Positions 30,227 through 40,855 of a stretch of DNA of 64,000 bases are shown here, piece after piece (the stretch's first letter is position 1; each line of letters opens with the position of its first letter). The stretch lies in NCBI RefSeq assembly GCF_001984195.1, contig NZ_MTQN01000012.1, positions 62,001 through 126,000 of the forward strand. The letters run 5' to 3'. The notes below the pieces were generated by a model. That model saw nothing but the letters and a program-made list of their open reading frames with translations, was not told the origin of the DNA and made no database searches. Both the position numbers and the translations under genes were made by a program. This DNA is from Kribbella sp. ALI-6-A (GTDB lineage Bacteria > Actinomycetota > Actinomycetes > Propionibacteriales > Kribbellaceae).

Positions 30227-30901
30227 TCAGTAGCCGACGACGGCGATCCGCGCCGCGAGCGGCTCGAGCTCGGCGGTGAGCGGGTCCAACCGCCCGTACT
30301 CCGCCGGAGTCATGCCCTGCGAGAGCGCGTGCGGCACGTGCGCTTCCTGCCCGTCGATCCCTGCCGAGACCAGCGCGGCGAGATGGCCGTCGCCGCGGTG
30401 CTCGCGCAGCAGCGTCGCCGCGTGCCAGAGCCGGGCGAGCGGCTCGCTCGGCACGGGGATCGACCGCAGAGCGGCGTACAGGATCCGTCCTGGCATCGGC
30501 GCGTTGAATGCTGCCCGGAGGGCGAGGTCGGCGGCTCGCGCGATCGCGGGCGTGTCGGCGAGGTCGCCCAGGAGCCGCCGCAGGGCCGCGACGCAGCCTT
30601 CCTCACGAGCAGCCAGGACGGCCTCCGGCGTGGCGATCTCCCAGACGCTCGGGATGCAGCGCGCGACCTCACCCGGGGCGAAGTTGTAGAACAGCGCGTC
30701 GACCACCTCCGCCGGGACTCGCCCCAGCGGCGCGGACCGCGCGGCGAAGTAGCCCGGCCAATAGCCCTCGCAACCGAGGGCCTGGAGCGCCTTCGTCGGC
30801 TCGTCGGACATGTACGCCACCAGGTGGACAGGCTCCAGCAACTCCTGGCCCAGACGACGCGCGACGGTTTCCCTCGGGGTGATGGTGCGAGCAGCGGACA
30901 C
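30227..30901 (-). CDS. SCO6745 family protein
   Basis: 224 residues from GTG 30901 preceded by GGAGG at 30905-30909. ARRLGQELLEPVHLVAYMSD, GCEGYWPGYFAARSAPLGRV and VDALFYNFAPGEVARCIPSV are conserved in SCO6745-type actinobacterial proteins, which are mostly helical and of unknown function. No signal peptide or membrane segment is visible. It is convergent with soxR. Confidence 0.82.
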   Translation of the reverse strand: MSAARTITPRETVARRLGQELLEPVHLVAYMSDEPTKALQALGCEGYWPGYFAARSAPLGRVPAEVVDALFYNFAPGEVARCIPSVWEIATPEAVLAAREEGCVAALRRLLGDLADTPAIARAADLALRAAFNAPMPGRILYAALRSIPVPSEPLARLWHAATLLREHRGDGHLAALVSAGIDGQEAHVPHALSQGMTPAEYGRLDPLTAELEPLAARIAVVGY

Positions 30902-31083
30902 GATGACCTCCGGCGGCGAACCGACCGGCCGGTCGCCGGTCTCTCACCACTGCTACGAACAGCATCGTCCGGGGCCGACGCCGTCGCCAAGAGTGCGCGC
31001 TGGACACGCCGAGTGACCGGACGTCACCACTTGTGTCGTTCCTAGACTCTGAAGCGACGGGACCGGCCGACGGGAGGGCGTCG

Positions 31084-32310
31084 ATGCTGACTGATCCGCT
31101 GCGTCCGCACACCTCGTACGACCGGGCCGCGGCGGCGCGGATCCTGTTCGACCTGGCCGGCGACGATCTGCTGCGGCCGGTCGCGCCCGAGGTCGGAGAG
31201 CGTCGTTCGATCGAGTTCCGCGAAGAGGTGCTGCGTCCGGCGGGTGGCAGTCATCTGACCGCCGGGCAGCTCTCGTACGTCCTGCGATACCTCCAGCCCT
31301 GCCCGACGTACCTGGTCACCTCGGCCTCCGCCCGCATCACGTGGCGCGACAGCGACGGCATCGTGAACGTGGCTCACACCGGACCGCTCGGCGCGACTGT
31401 TCCGGTGCTCGCGCGCGAAGCGGCGCTCGCGCTGTGGCGGATGCTCGCCGACAGCGCGGCGCTGGCCCGGCGTACCGCCGCTCTGACCCGTGACGAGCGG
31501 GCGATCCTCGCCGCGACGACGACCGACCGGGTCCCCCTCGACATCTTCCGTACCGGCGTCGACGCCGCCGCGAAGACGCTGGTCCAGCACGCGTACCTGG
31601 CCGGGCAGACGACCTGTACGACGCCGGCCGAGTTCGCCCGGGCGCTGCTGGACAGCGGCATCTTCAACACCGTCGCCGGCACCTGGTACTGGAGTCTGCA
31701 GGCGACCACTTACCGGCGCGGCATCATCCCCGCCTCCTTCGTCACGTACGCCGGCCAGGTGCGCTACTCCGTCGACACCACGGTCACCCTGCGAGCGTTG
31801 AAGGACGCCCAGCTCGAGAAGGCCCGCACCCTCGCCGAACGCGCTCGCGCCGCGAACGTCGAGCTCGAAACCTTGCTCGACGACGGCCACGGCACCACCC
31901 CGTCCAGCGCCGCCCAGTACGCCGGTCTGGCGTCCGGCGAACGACCACGCTGCCCCGCCCAGGTGACGCACGAGGTCGACGGCCGCCGCGCGAGCGTCCT
32001 CACCCTCGTCGCTCAGGCCTTCGTCGAAACCTTCGTCCACCTCGCCGACCTGGTCGAGGTCGTCCCGACCGCGGCCGTCGCGGCGAAGGAGGTCCCGGCG
32101 TCGACCAGCGAGGTGTTCGAGGTCCCCGACATGACGTGCAGTCACTGCACCCGCACCATCACCCGCGCCCTCGGCGAGCTCGGCGTCGCTCCCCCCGAGT
32201 TCGACCTGGTCACCAAACGGGTGACCGCGAGCTTCCCCTCCGACGAGGTCCGCGACCGCTGCTTCGAGGCGATCCGCGAACGCGGCTACACCGTCGTACC
32301 GGTCACCTGA
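31084..32310 (+). CDS. uncharacterised protein with C-terminal heavy-metal-associated (HMA) domain
   Basis: 408 residues. ATG 31084 has GGGAGG at 31073-31078. Residues 1-335 match no family I recognise: LTAGQLSYVLRYLQPCPTYL, YLAGQTTCTTPAEFARALLD, TWYWSLQATTYRRGIIPASF and a helix from ALKDAQLEKARTLAERARAA stand out, and no membrane segment is visible. Residues 344-408 form an HMA fold: VPDMTCSHCTRTITRAL with Cys352 and Cys355, then VTKRVTASFPSDEVRDRCFE and ERGYTVVPV. HMA domains bind Cu(I) or other soft metals. An HMA domain placed C-terminally on a large non-transporter protein is unusual. It is about 4.6 kb from the copper operon and has no operator box like that operon's. Confidence 0.75.
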   Translation: MLTDPLRPHTSYDRAAAARILFDLAGDDLLRPVAPEVGERRSIEFREEVLRPAGGSHLTAGQLSYVLRYLQPCPTYLVTSASARITWRDSDGIVNVAHTGPLGATVPVLAREAALALWRMLADSAALARRTAALTRDERAILAATTTDRVPLDIFRTGVDAAAKTLVQHAYLAGQTTCTTPAEFARALLDSGIFNTVAGTWYWSLQATTYRRGIIPASFVTYAGQVRYSVDTTVTLRALKDAQLEKARTLAERARAANVELETLLDDGHGTTPSSAAQYAGLASGERPRCPAQVTHEVDGRRASVLTLVAQAFVETFVHLADLVEVVPTAAVAAKEVPASTSEVFEVPDMTCSHCTRTITRALGELGVAPPEFDLVTKRVTASFPSDEVRDRCFEAIRERGYTVVPVT

Positions 32311-32318
32311 CGCCTGTC

Positions 32319-33341
32319 CTACCCGCGGACCGGGCCGGTGCTGTTGCGGACCACCAGTTCGGGGCGGAACAGGAACTCGGTGCGGGGAGTGCTGTGGCCT
32401 GTGACCTCGTCCAGCAGGGACTGGACCGCGGCCAGCGCCATGGCCTGGACGGGCTGGCGGACCGTGGTCATCGGCGGGTCGGTGAACTCCATCATCGGGG
32501 CGTCGTCGTAGCCGACGACCGACAGGTCGGTGGGGACGGCGAGGCCGCGCTGGCGAGCCGCCCGGATCACGCCGAGGGCCATCATGTCGGAGCCGCAGAC
32601 GACCGCGGTGGCGCCGATGTCCAGCAGGCGTTGGGCTGCTGCCTGGCCGCCTTCGACACCGAAGACGCTGAGCTCCACCAGCTCGTCGATCTCGTGGTCC
32701 GGCAAGCCCAGCTGGGCCTTCAACGCGGTGCGGTAGCCGGCGAGTTTGCGCTGGACCACGATGAAGCGTTCCGGGCCGGAGGTGAAGCCGATCCGGCGGT
32801 GGCCGAGGGCAACCAGGTGCGAGACGGCCAGCTCGGTGGCGGCGTACTCGTCGGAGGAGATGAAGGGGGCGCTGACGCCGGGCAGCCAGCCGTTGACGAA
32901 CACGACCGGGAGGCTGCGCTCGACCAGGGCCTGGTAGCGGGCGTGGTCGGCGCCGGTGTCGGCGTGCAGCCCGGAGACGAAGATGATGCCGGAGACCCCG
33001 CGCTCCAGCAGCATCTCGACGTACTCCTCCTCGGTCGCGCCCGACGGCGACTGGGTGCACAGCACCGGCGTGAAGCCGCGCTGCGACAGCGCGGACTCGA
33101 TCACCTGGGCGAACGCCGGGAAGATCGGGTTGATCAGTTCCGGCATCACCAGGCCGATCAGGCCGGCCGACCGGCGGACCAGCCGGGTCGGCCGCTCGAA
33201 GCCGAGCACGTCGAGCGCGGTCAGCACCGACTGCCGGGTCTCCTCGGCCACTCCGGGTTTCCCGTTCAGTACCCGGGACACCGTCGCCTCACTGACCCCG
33301 GCCTTGACCGCGATGTCCGCCAGCCTCGCTCTGCTGCTCAC
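32319..33341 (-). CDS. LacI family transcriptional regulator
   Basis: 340 residues from GTG 33341. The HTH reads ARLADIAVKAGVSEATVSRV, LNGKPGVAEETRQS, followed by the hinge ALDVLGFERPTRLVRR and a periplasmic-binding-like domain (GLVMPELINPIFPAFAQVIE, PVVFVNGWLPGVSAPFISSD). Its nearest relative in this window is the LacI gene at 46913-47920; the two share the same HTH wording. It is divergent from the sugar ATPase gene, with TTGCAAG-type palindromes between, so it probably controls itself and that ATPase. The effector is probably a di- or oligosaccharide. Confidence 0.9.
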   Translation of the reverse strand: MSSRARLADIAVKAGVSEATVSRVLNGKPGVAEETRQSVLTALDVLGFERPTRLVRRSAGLIGLVMPELINPIFPAFAQVIESALSQRGFTPVLCTQSPSGATEEEYVEMLLERGVSGIIFVSGLHADTGADHARYQALVERSLPVVFVNGWLPGVSAPFISSDEYAATELAVSHLVALGHRRIGFTSGPERFIVVQRKLAGYRTALKAQLGLPDHEIDELVELSVFGVEGGQAAAQRLLDIGATAVVCGSDMMALGVIRAARQRGLAVPTDLSVVGYDDAPMMEFTDPPMTTVRQPVQAMALAAVQSLLDEVTGHSTPRTEFLFRPELVVRNSTGPVRG

Positions 33342-33371
33342 GACGGGTCACCCTACCCAGCCGCTCGGGAC

Positions 33372-33401
33372 CTTGCAGCAAGAACCTGCAAGATCTTGCA
33401 G
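33372..33401. promoter_or_regulatory. paired LacI-type operators between lacI and ugpC/msiK
   Basis: CTTGCAGCAAG (33372-33382) and the perfect 16-bp palindrome CTGCAAGATCTTGCAG (33386-33401) lie 30 bp upstream of the lacI start. TTGCAAG/CTTGCAG motifs are typical of actinobacterial maltose-type LacI operators. Binding by the adjacent LacI is inferred. Confidence 0.7.
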
Positions 33402-33566
33402 ACTCCGGCTGCGCAGACCTGTCCAGAAGGTGAACACTGCGCACACCTGTTCCGTCACAAACCTTGTCAGGAGCTGCTCGGCAGGTCAGGATGGGCGCAC
33501 CCCCGCCCGGGGGCCTTTACTACGGATCGTCCGGCACGTTCCTGCCGGTGAAGGGATTGAATCGTC

Positions 33567-34646
<1,080 letters not shown>

Positions 34647-34651
34647 CCGTC

Positions 34652-34717
34652 ACGCCGTACGACGAAACGCCGGCCCCGGGTGCGAACCCGGGGCCGGCGT
34701 TTGCCGTCGTACGGCGT
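34652..34717. terminator. very strong bidirectional terminator
   Basis: An outer 13-bp stem (34652-34664 with 34705-34717) encloses a 17-bp stem: AAACGCCGGCCCCGGGT at 34665-34681 with 34686-34702, closed by a GCGA tetraloop. A 2-base bulge separates the stems. It fills the space between the convergent ATPase and permease genes and touches the permease stop codon. Confidence 0.9.
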
Positions 34718-35706
34718 CAGGTCACGTCGCGCCGCTGGAAAACGAACGCGCCGAGCGCGAGCAGCAGGACCGTCCCGATGCCCAGATACCAGGCGCCGTG
34801 CTCGAAGCTGAGCGACTTCTCGATCGACTCGCAGTTGTAGTAGCCCTCCGGCGTCGATTTGCAGTTCTGCACGTAGTACGTCGTCCCGTGCTTGAGCCAG
34901 GCGTCGAAGTTCAGCCGGACCAACCAGGGCTGGACCTGCGCCAGGATGCTGCCGAAGACCGCCTCGACGAGCACCACGTAGCCCATGATCACGCCGATCG
35001 CGGCCGCCGTGTGCCGCAGCAGCAGCGCCAGTACGCCGCCGACTGCGCCGGCCACCGCGACGACCACCATCGCCCGGCCCGAGGTCTCCAGCAGGTTGCC
35101 CCACACCTTGCCGGTGGTTCCGGCCGTCACGCCGAGCTCGGCGACGATCAGGTACGTCCCGGCGAGCAGGATCGCGAGCGTCACCACCACGACCGGCACC
35201 ATGCCGATCGCCACCGCGGCCAGCTTGCTGGCGTAGACCCGCATCCGGCGTGGTTCGAAGGTCAGCCAGTTCCCGATCGAGCCGCTGCTGAACTCGGCGC
35301 CGACGAAGCTGGCTCCGATCAGGAACGCGGCGAACGCCAGCAGGTACGACGACCCTTGCAGCAGCTCCGGCATCACCTCGGTGAACACGGTCTGCGGCTT
35401 GCCCCACTGGTCCAGCGTCGGCTCGGTGTAGTTGCACATCTCCTCGACCGGCGGCTTCGGGTCGGGCTGGGACGCGTAGCTGTCGCGGCACTCCTTGTCG
35501 TACTTCTCGTGGTTCTTCACCCAGTCCGCGTGCGCCGTCTCGAACTGGGCCTTGGCCTGCTGCTGGTCCTCGGCCGACAGCGGCCGCGAGTTCCACCAGG
35601 CGGCGGCGAGCATCAGCACCGTGACGCCGAGCACCGCGGCCACGCCGAGCATCACGAGCCGGCGCGCGACCAGCCGCCGCAGCTCGACTCCCGTCAGCCG
35701 GATCAC
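34717..35706 (-). CDS. ABC transporter permease (ABC-2 type)
   Basis: About 329 residues from a GTG at 35706 that overlaps the ATPase stop (GTGA), so translation is coupled. It begins VIRLTGVELRRLVARRLVML with a first membrane helix, then a large extracytoplasmic loop with three cysteines (KECRDSY, EEMCNY), then five hydrophobic segments such as SSYLLAFAAFLIGASFVGAE, VVVVTLAILLAGTYLIVA and GVIMGYVVLVEAVFG. A second outer loop has a Cys pair (YVQNCKSTPEGYYNCES). It resembles ABC-2 permeases of antibiotic or peptide export and resistance systems. Confidence 0.82.
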   Translation of the reverse strand: MIRLTGVELRRLVARRLVMLGVAAVLGVTVLMLAAAWWNSRPLSAEDQQQAKAQFETAHADWVKNHEKYDKECRDSYASQPDPKPPVEEMCNYTEPTLDQWGKPQTVFTEVMPELLQGSSYLLAFAAFLIGASFVGAEFSSGSIGNWLTFEPRRMRVYASKLAAVAIGMVPVVVVTLAILLAGTYLIVAELGVTAGTTGKVWGNLLETSGRAMVVVAVAGAVGGVLALLLRHTAAAIGVIMGYVVLVEAVFGSILAQVQPWLVRLNFDAWLKHGTTYYVQNCKSTPEGYYNCESIEKSLSFEHGAWYLGIGTVLLLALGAFVFQRRDVT

Positions 35707-36656
35707 CGCTGACCTCCGATCGTGCCGTCGCCGGCGGCCAGGCCCTCGTCGGCCGTGAGCTCCAGGAACACCGACTCCAGATCGGCCCGGACCGGCACCA
35801 GCTCCGCGACGTACAGCTCGCGCTGGGCCAGCCGCCGGGTGATGTCGGCCGGGTCGGGTGCGCCGTCCACGACCAGGTAGTTGCCCTCGGCCCGTACTGT
35901 CAGGCCGGCCGCGGTCAGCACCGAGGTCGCGGCCTCCCGGTCGTCGATGACCAGCTTGACCGTGGTCTTGCCGGTGCCACCGATCACCTCCGACACCGGC
36001 CCGGAGGCCAGCAACCGGCCGTGCCCGATGATCGAGACGGTGTCGGCGACCTGCTCGACCTCGGCCAGGATGTGGCTGCTGACCAGCACCGTGCGGCCCT
36101 GCTCGCCGAGCGACCGCATCGTCTCGCGGATCTCCCGGATGCCGGCCGGGTCGAGCCCGTTGGTCGGCTCGTCGAAGATGAGCAGGTCCGGCTCCTTGAG
36201 CAGCGTCGCGGCGATCGCCAGCCGCTGCTTCATCCCGAGCGAGTAGGTCTTGAACCGGTCCTTGCCGCGCTCGCCGAGCGAGGTCTCCTCCAGCACCTCG
36301 CCGACCCGGCGGCGCGGCGCGCCGATCGCGTCCGCGAGCAGCTCCAGGTTCTTGCGGCCGGTGAAGGCCGGGAAGAACTTCGGCGACTCGACGATCGCCC
36401 CGACCCGGGACACCACCTCGGGCAGGTGCTCGGGCACCGGCCGCCCGAACAGCGCCATCGCACCGGCGTCGGCCCGGATCAGCCCGAGCAGCATCCGGAT
36501 CGAGGTGGTTTTGCCCGATCCGTTCGGGCCGAGGAACCCGTGCACCCCACCCACCGGCACGTCCAGGTCGAGGCCCTGCACCGCGACCACCCGCTTGCCA
36601 CGCCGGGTGCGGTAGGTCTTGCGCAACCCCCGCGTACTGATCGCCAGGTCCGTCAT
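35703..36656 (-). CDS. ABC transporter ATP-binding protein (drug/antibiotic exporter type)
   Basis: 317 residues. Walker A GPNGSGKTTSIRML, signature YSLGMKQRLAIAATLLKEPD, Walker B LLIFDEPTNGLDPAGI, and H-loop SSHILAEVEQVADTVSIIGH. The long C-terminal tail (residues 225-317) resembles the DUF4162-type tail of BcrA/DrrA-like ATPases. It forms a two-gene exporter with the coupled permease. The promoter region upstream abuts the copper-regulated divergent operon, but no copper box lies close to its start. The substrate is unknown. Confidence 0.9.
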   Translation of the reverse strand: MTDLAISTRGLRKTYRTRRGKRVVAVQGLDLDVPVGGVHGFLGPNGSGKTTSIRMLLGLIRADAGAMALFGRPVPEHLPEVVSRVGAIVESPKFFPAFTGRKNLELLADAIGAPRRRVGEVLEETSLGERGKDRFKTYSLGMKQRLAIAATLLKEPDLLIFDEPTNGLDPAGIREIRETMRSLGEQGRTVLVSSHILAEVEQVADTVSIIGHGRLLASGPVSEVIGGTGKTTVKLVIDDREAATSVLTAAGLTVRAEGNYLVVDGAPDPADITRRLAQRELYVAELVPVRADLESVFLELTADEGLAAGDGTIGGQR

Positions 36657-36809
36657 GCCGCCCCTTCTGATTGCTCACGGCCCGCAACGAGCCGCGTCCG
36701 TTCCGCGATGAGACGCTCACCCTGCCACTTTTGTTGGGCCGGGTGAGCGTTGGATCGATCCATCAGCCGCGTGGCGCCGCGTCGACCACCCGGGCACCGC
36801 TGCTGTGAT

Positions 36810-36894
36810 TACCCCCACTGGGTATCCTCCAGGGGTTGCGCCGGGATACCCCAAGGGGGTAACTTCTGGGGAGTCGAGATACCCCCTGGGGGTA
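36810..36894 (+). promoter_or_regulatory. three copper-operator (CsoR) boxes upstream of csoR
   Basis: Three 15-bp sites of the TACCC...GGGTA type: TACCCCCACTGGGTA (36810-36824), TACCCCAAGGGGGTA (36847-36861) and TACCCCCTGGGGGTA (36880-36894, a perfect palindrome around its centre). The last ends 23 bp before the csoR ATG. CsoR boxes of actinobacteria have this G/C-tract dyad. The starts are spaced 37 and 33 bp apart. Confidence 0.85.
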
Positions 36895-36917
36895 GCAGTG
36901 AGGGAAGAGGGACCACG

Positions 36918-37217
36918 ATGAGCGACGAGCCGACCGTGCACGGGTACACCAGCGAGAAGTCCAGCCACCTGAAGCGGCTGCGCCGGATCGAGGGACAGGT
37001 TCGCGGTCTGCAGCGGATGGTCGAGGAGGACAAGTACTGCATCGACATCCTCACCCAGGTGTCGGCGGCCACGAAGGCGCTGCAGTCGTTCTCGCTCGAA
37101 CTGCTCGACGAGCACCTGTCGCACTGCGTGGTCCAGGCCGCTCAGCGGGGCGGTCCGGAGGCCGAGGAGAAGGTCCGCGAGGCCTCCGACGCGATCGCCC
37201 GTCTGGTCCGTAGCTGA
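36918..37217 (+). CDS. csoR: copper-sensing transcriptional repressor CsoR
   Basis: 99 residues of the all-helical CsoR/RcnR family: HLKRLRRIEGQVRGLQRMVE, EDKYCIDILTQVSAATKALQ and ELLDEHLSHCVVQAAQ. The Cu(I) ligands Cys41, His66 and Cys70 are present in the C-H-C pattern typical of copper sensors. ATG 36918 follows AGGGAAGAGG; the frame is open further upstream but that stretch holds the operator boxes. As a repressor it would release the boxes when copper binds, turning on copZ, the secreted protein and copA. Confidence 0.95.
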   Translation: MSDEPTVHGYTSEKSSHLKRLRRIEGQVRGLQRMVEEDKYCIDILTQVSAATKALQSFSLELLDEHLSHCVVQAAQRGGPEAEEKVREASDAIARLVRS

Positions 37218-37252
37218 CCCACCCCCAGCAACCCCTTGAAGGAGAACCAACG

Positions 37253-37486
37253 ATGACGACCACCACCTATGCCGTCTCCGGGATGACCTGCGGCCACTGC
37301 ACCGCCGCGGTGACCGAGGAGCTGCGCAAGCTGCCCGGCGTCCAGGACGTCAGCATCGACCTGAACGCCGGTGGCACCTCCGCCGTCCGGGTGACCAGCG
37401 AGTCGGCGCTCGACGAGACCGCCGTCCGCGACGCCGTCGACGAGGCGGGCTACGAGCTCGCCGGCACCCCGGGCGCGACGGCATGA
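37253..37486 (+). CDS. copZ: copper chaperone CopZ-like HMA protein
   Basis: 77 residues, a single HMA domain: YAVSGMTCGHCTAAVTEELR with Cys13 and Cys16, then LPGVQDVSIDL and DAVDEAGYELAG. It should carry Cu(I) to the P-type ATPase encoded downstream. A GAAGGAGAA ribosome site precedes the ATG. Its stop overlaps the start of the following secreted protein (ATGA, 37483-37486). Part of the CsoR-controlled operon. Confidence 0.93.
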   Translation: MTTTTYAVSGMTCGHCTAAVTEELRKLPGVQDVSIDLNAGGTSAVRVTSESALDETAVRDAVDEAGYELAGTPGATA

Positions 37487-38520
37487 GCCGGGCTGTCGCG
37501 CTCCGGCTCGGCGCGTTCGCCGGCGTACTGGCGCTGGCCTTCGCCGGCGCCTTCGCGATCGGCTCCGCGATCGACCCGATCGCGGCAGCCGAACCGGCCC
37601 AGGCCCCGGCTCAGGGCAAGGACGGCATGGGCGGGATGGACGGCATGACCGACCCGGCCGCCGACCCGTCCGAGCCGGCCGCCGGTCACGACGAGGGACA
37701 CGGCGACGAGGCGGACGCTCAGCCGCCCGGCCTCGCCGTGTCCCAGGCCGGCTACACGTTCGTCCCGGCGACCACGTTCTTCCAGCCGGCGCAGCAGACC
37801 CAGCTCCGGTTCACGATCCAGGGCCCGGACGGCAAGCCGGTGACGAAGTACACCAAGACGCACGAGAAGGACCTGCACCTGATCGTCGTCCGGCGGGACC
37901 TGTCCGGCTTCCACCACGTGCACCCGACGATGGCCGCCGACGGCACCTGGTCGATCCCGTTCACCTTCACCGCGGGCGGCACCTGGCGCCTGTACGCCGA
38001 CTTCCAGCCGGCCGGCTACGACGACACCCTGACGCTCGGCACCGACGTCAACGTGTCCGGGCTCTACATCCCGGTCCCGCTGAACGAGCCGGCGAGCGTG
38101 TTCAGCATCGACGGGTACGACGTGACGCTGGCCGGGAAACCCGAAGCCGGCAAGGAGTCCGAGCTGACCTTCGCCGTCAGCAAGAACGGCAAGCCGGTCA
38201 CCGACCTGCAGCCCTACCTCGGCGCCTTCGGCCACCTGGTCTCGCTGCGCGGCGGCGACCTGGCCTACCTGCACAACCACCCGGCCGAAGAGGCCAAGCC
38301 CGGGACGAAGGGCGGTCCGCAGATCACCTTCGGCACCACCTTCCCGACCGCCGGCACGTATTCGCTGTTCCTGGACTTCCAGCACGCCGGAAAGGTGCGC
38401 ACCGCCGAGTTCACGGTGAAGGTCGGCACCGACGGCACGGCGATCGTCCCGCCGAAGACTCTGCCGAGCACCAGCACCAGCCCCACCCCCGGCCACGCCA
38501 CCACCCCGCACGGCCACTGA
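37483..38520 (+). CDS. secreted or anchored Met/His-rich protein of the copper operon
   Basis: 345 residues. An N-terminal hydrophobic segment (LGAFAGVLALAFAGAFAIG) would export or anchor it. After it comes a Met/His-rich stretch, GKDGMGGMDGMTDP and AAGHDEGHGDEAD, a plausible extracytoplasmic Cu(I)/Cu(II) site. The body has beta-rich repeats with conserved His clusters: EKDLHLIVVRRDLSGFHHVH, and in the second half FGHLVSLRGGDLAYLHNHPA. The C-terminus ends with another His run (HATTPHGH). The family is commonly found in actinobacterial copper operons but is poorly characterised. Copper scavenging outside the membrane is inferred. Confidence 0.82.
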   Translation: MSRAVALRLGAFAGVLALAFAGAFAIGSAIDPIAAAEPAQAPAQGKDGMGGMDGMTDPAADPSEPAAGHDEGHGDEADAQPPGLAVSQAGYTFVPATTFFQPAQQTQLRFTIQGPDGKPVTKYTKTHEKDLHLIVVRRDLSGFHHVHPTMAADGTWSIPFTFTAGGTWRLYADFQPAGYDDTLTLGTDVNVSGLYIPVPLNEPASVFSIDGYDVTLAGKPEAGKESELTFAVSKNGKPVTDLQPYLGAFGHLVSLRGGDLAYLHNHPAEEAKPGTKGGPQITFGTTFPTAGTYSLFLDFQHAGKVRTAEFTVKVGTDGTAIVPPKTLPSTSTSPTPGHATTPHGH

Positions 38521-38532
38521 GAGGAGGCACTC

Positions 38533-40782
<2,250 letters not shown>

Positions 40783-40801
40783 CACCGCCCTTCCATCGCA
40801 G

Positions 40802-40844
40802 CGTCCGAAGGACCCGAGGCCATTCGCCTCGGGTTCTTCGGACG
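40802..40844. terminator. bidirectional terminator between copA and the GH13 gene
   Basis: A 19-bp stem (40802-40820 with 40826-40844, one G-U pair) closed by a 5-base loop CATTC. It lies between convergent stop codons. Confidence 0.88.
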
Positions 40845-40855
40845 TCAGGGACCTT

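Noticed and set aside
31042..33060. A 672-codon minus-strand frame spanning lacI and the HMA-fusion gene
   Set aside because: It runs through two unrelated genes on opposite strands and their intergenic region, which a real gene would not.
34717..36720. A single 667-codon minus-strand gene covering both ABC genes
   Set aside because: Only its 3' half is in the permease frame; the 5' half is an out-of-frame reading of the ATPase gene. The permease starts at GTG 35706.
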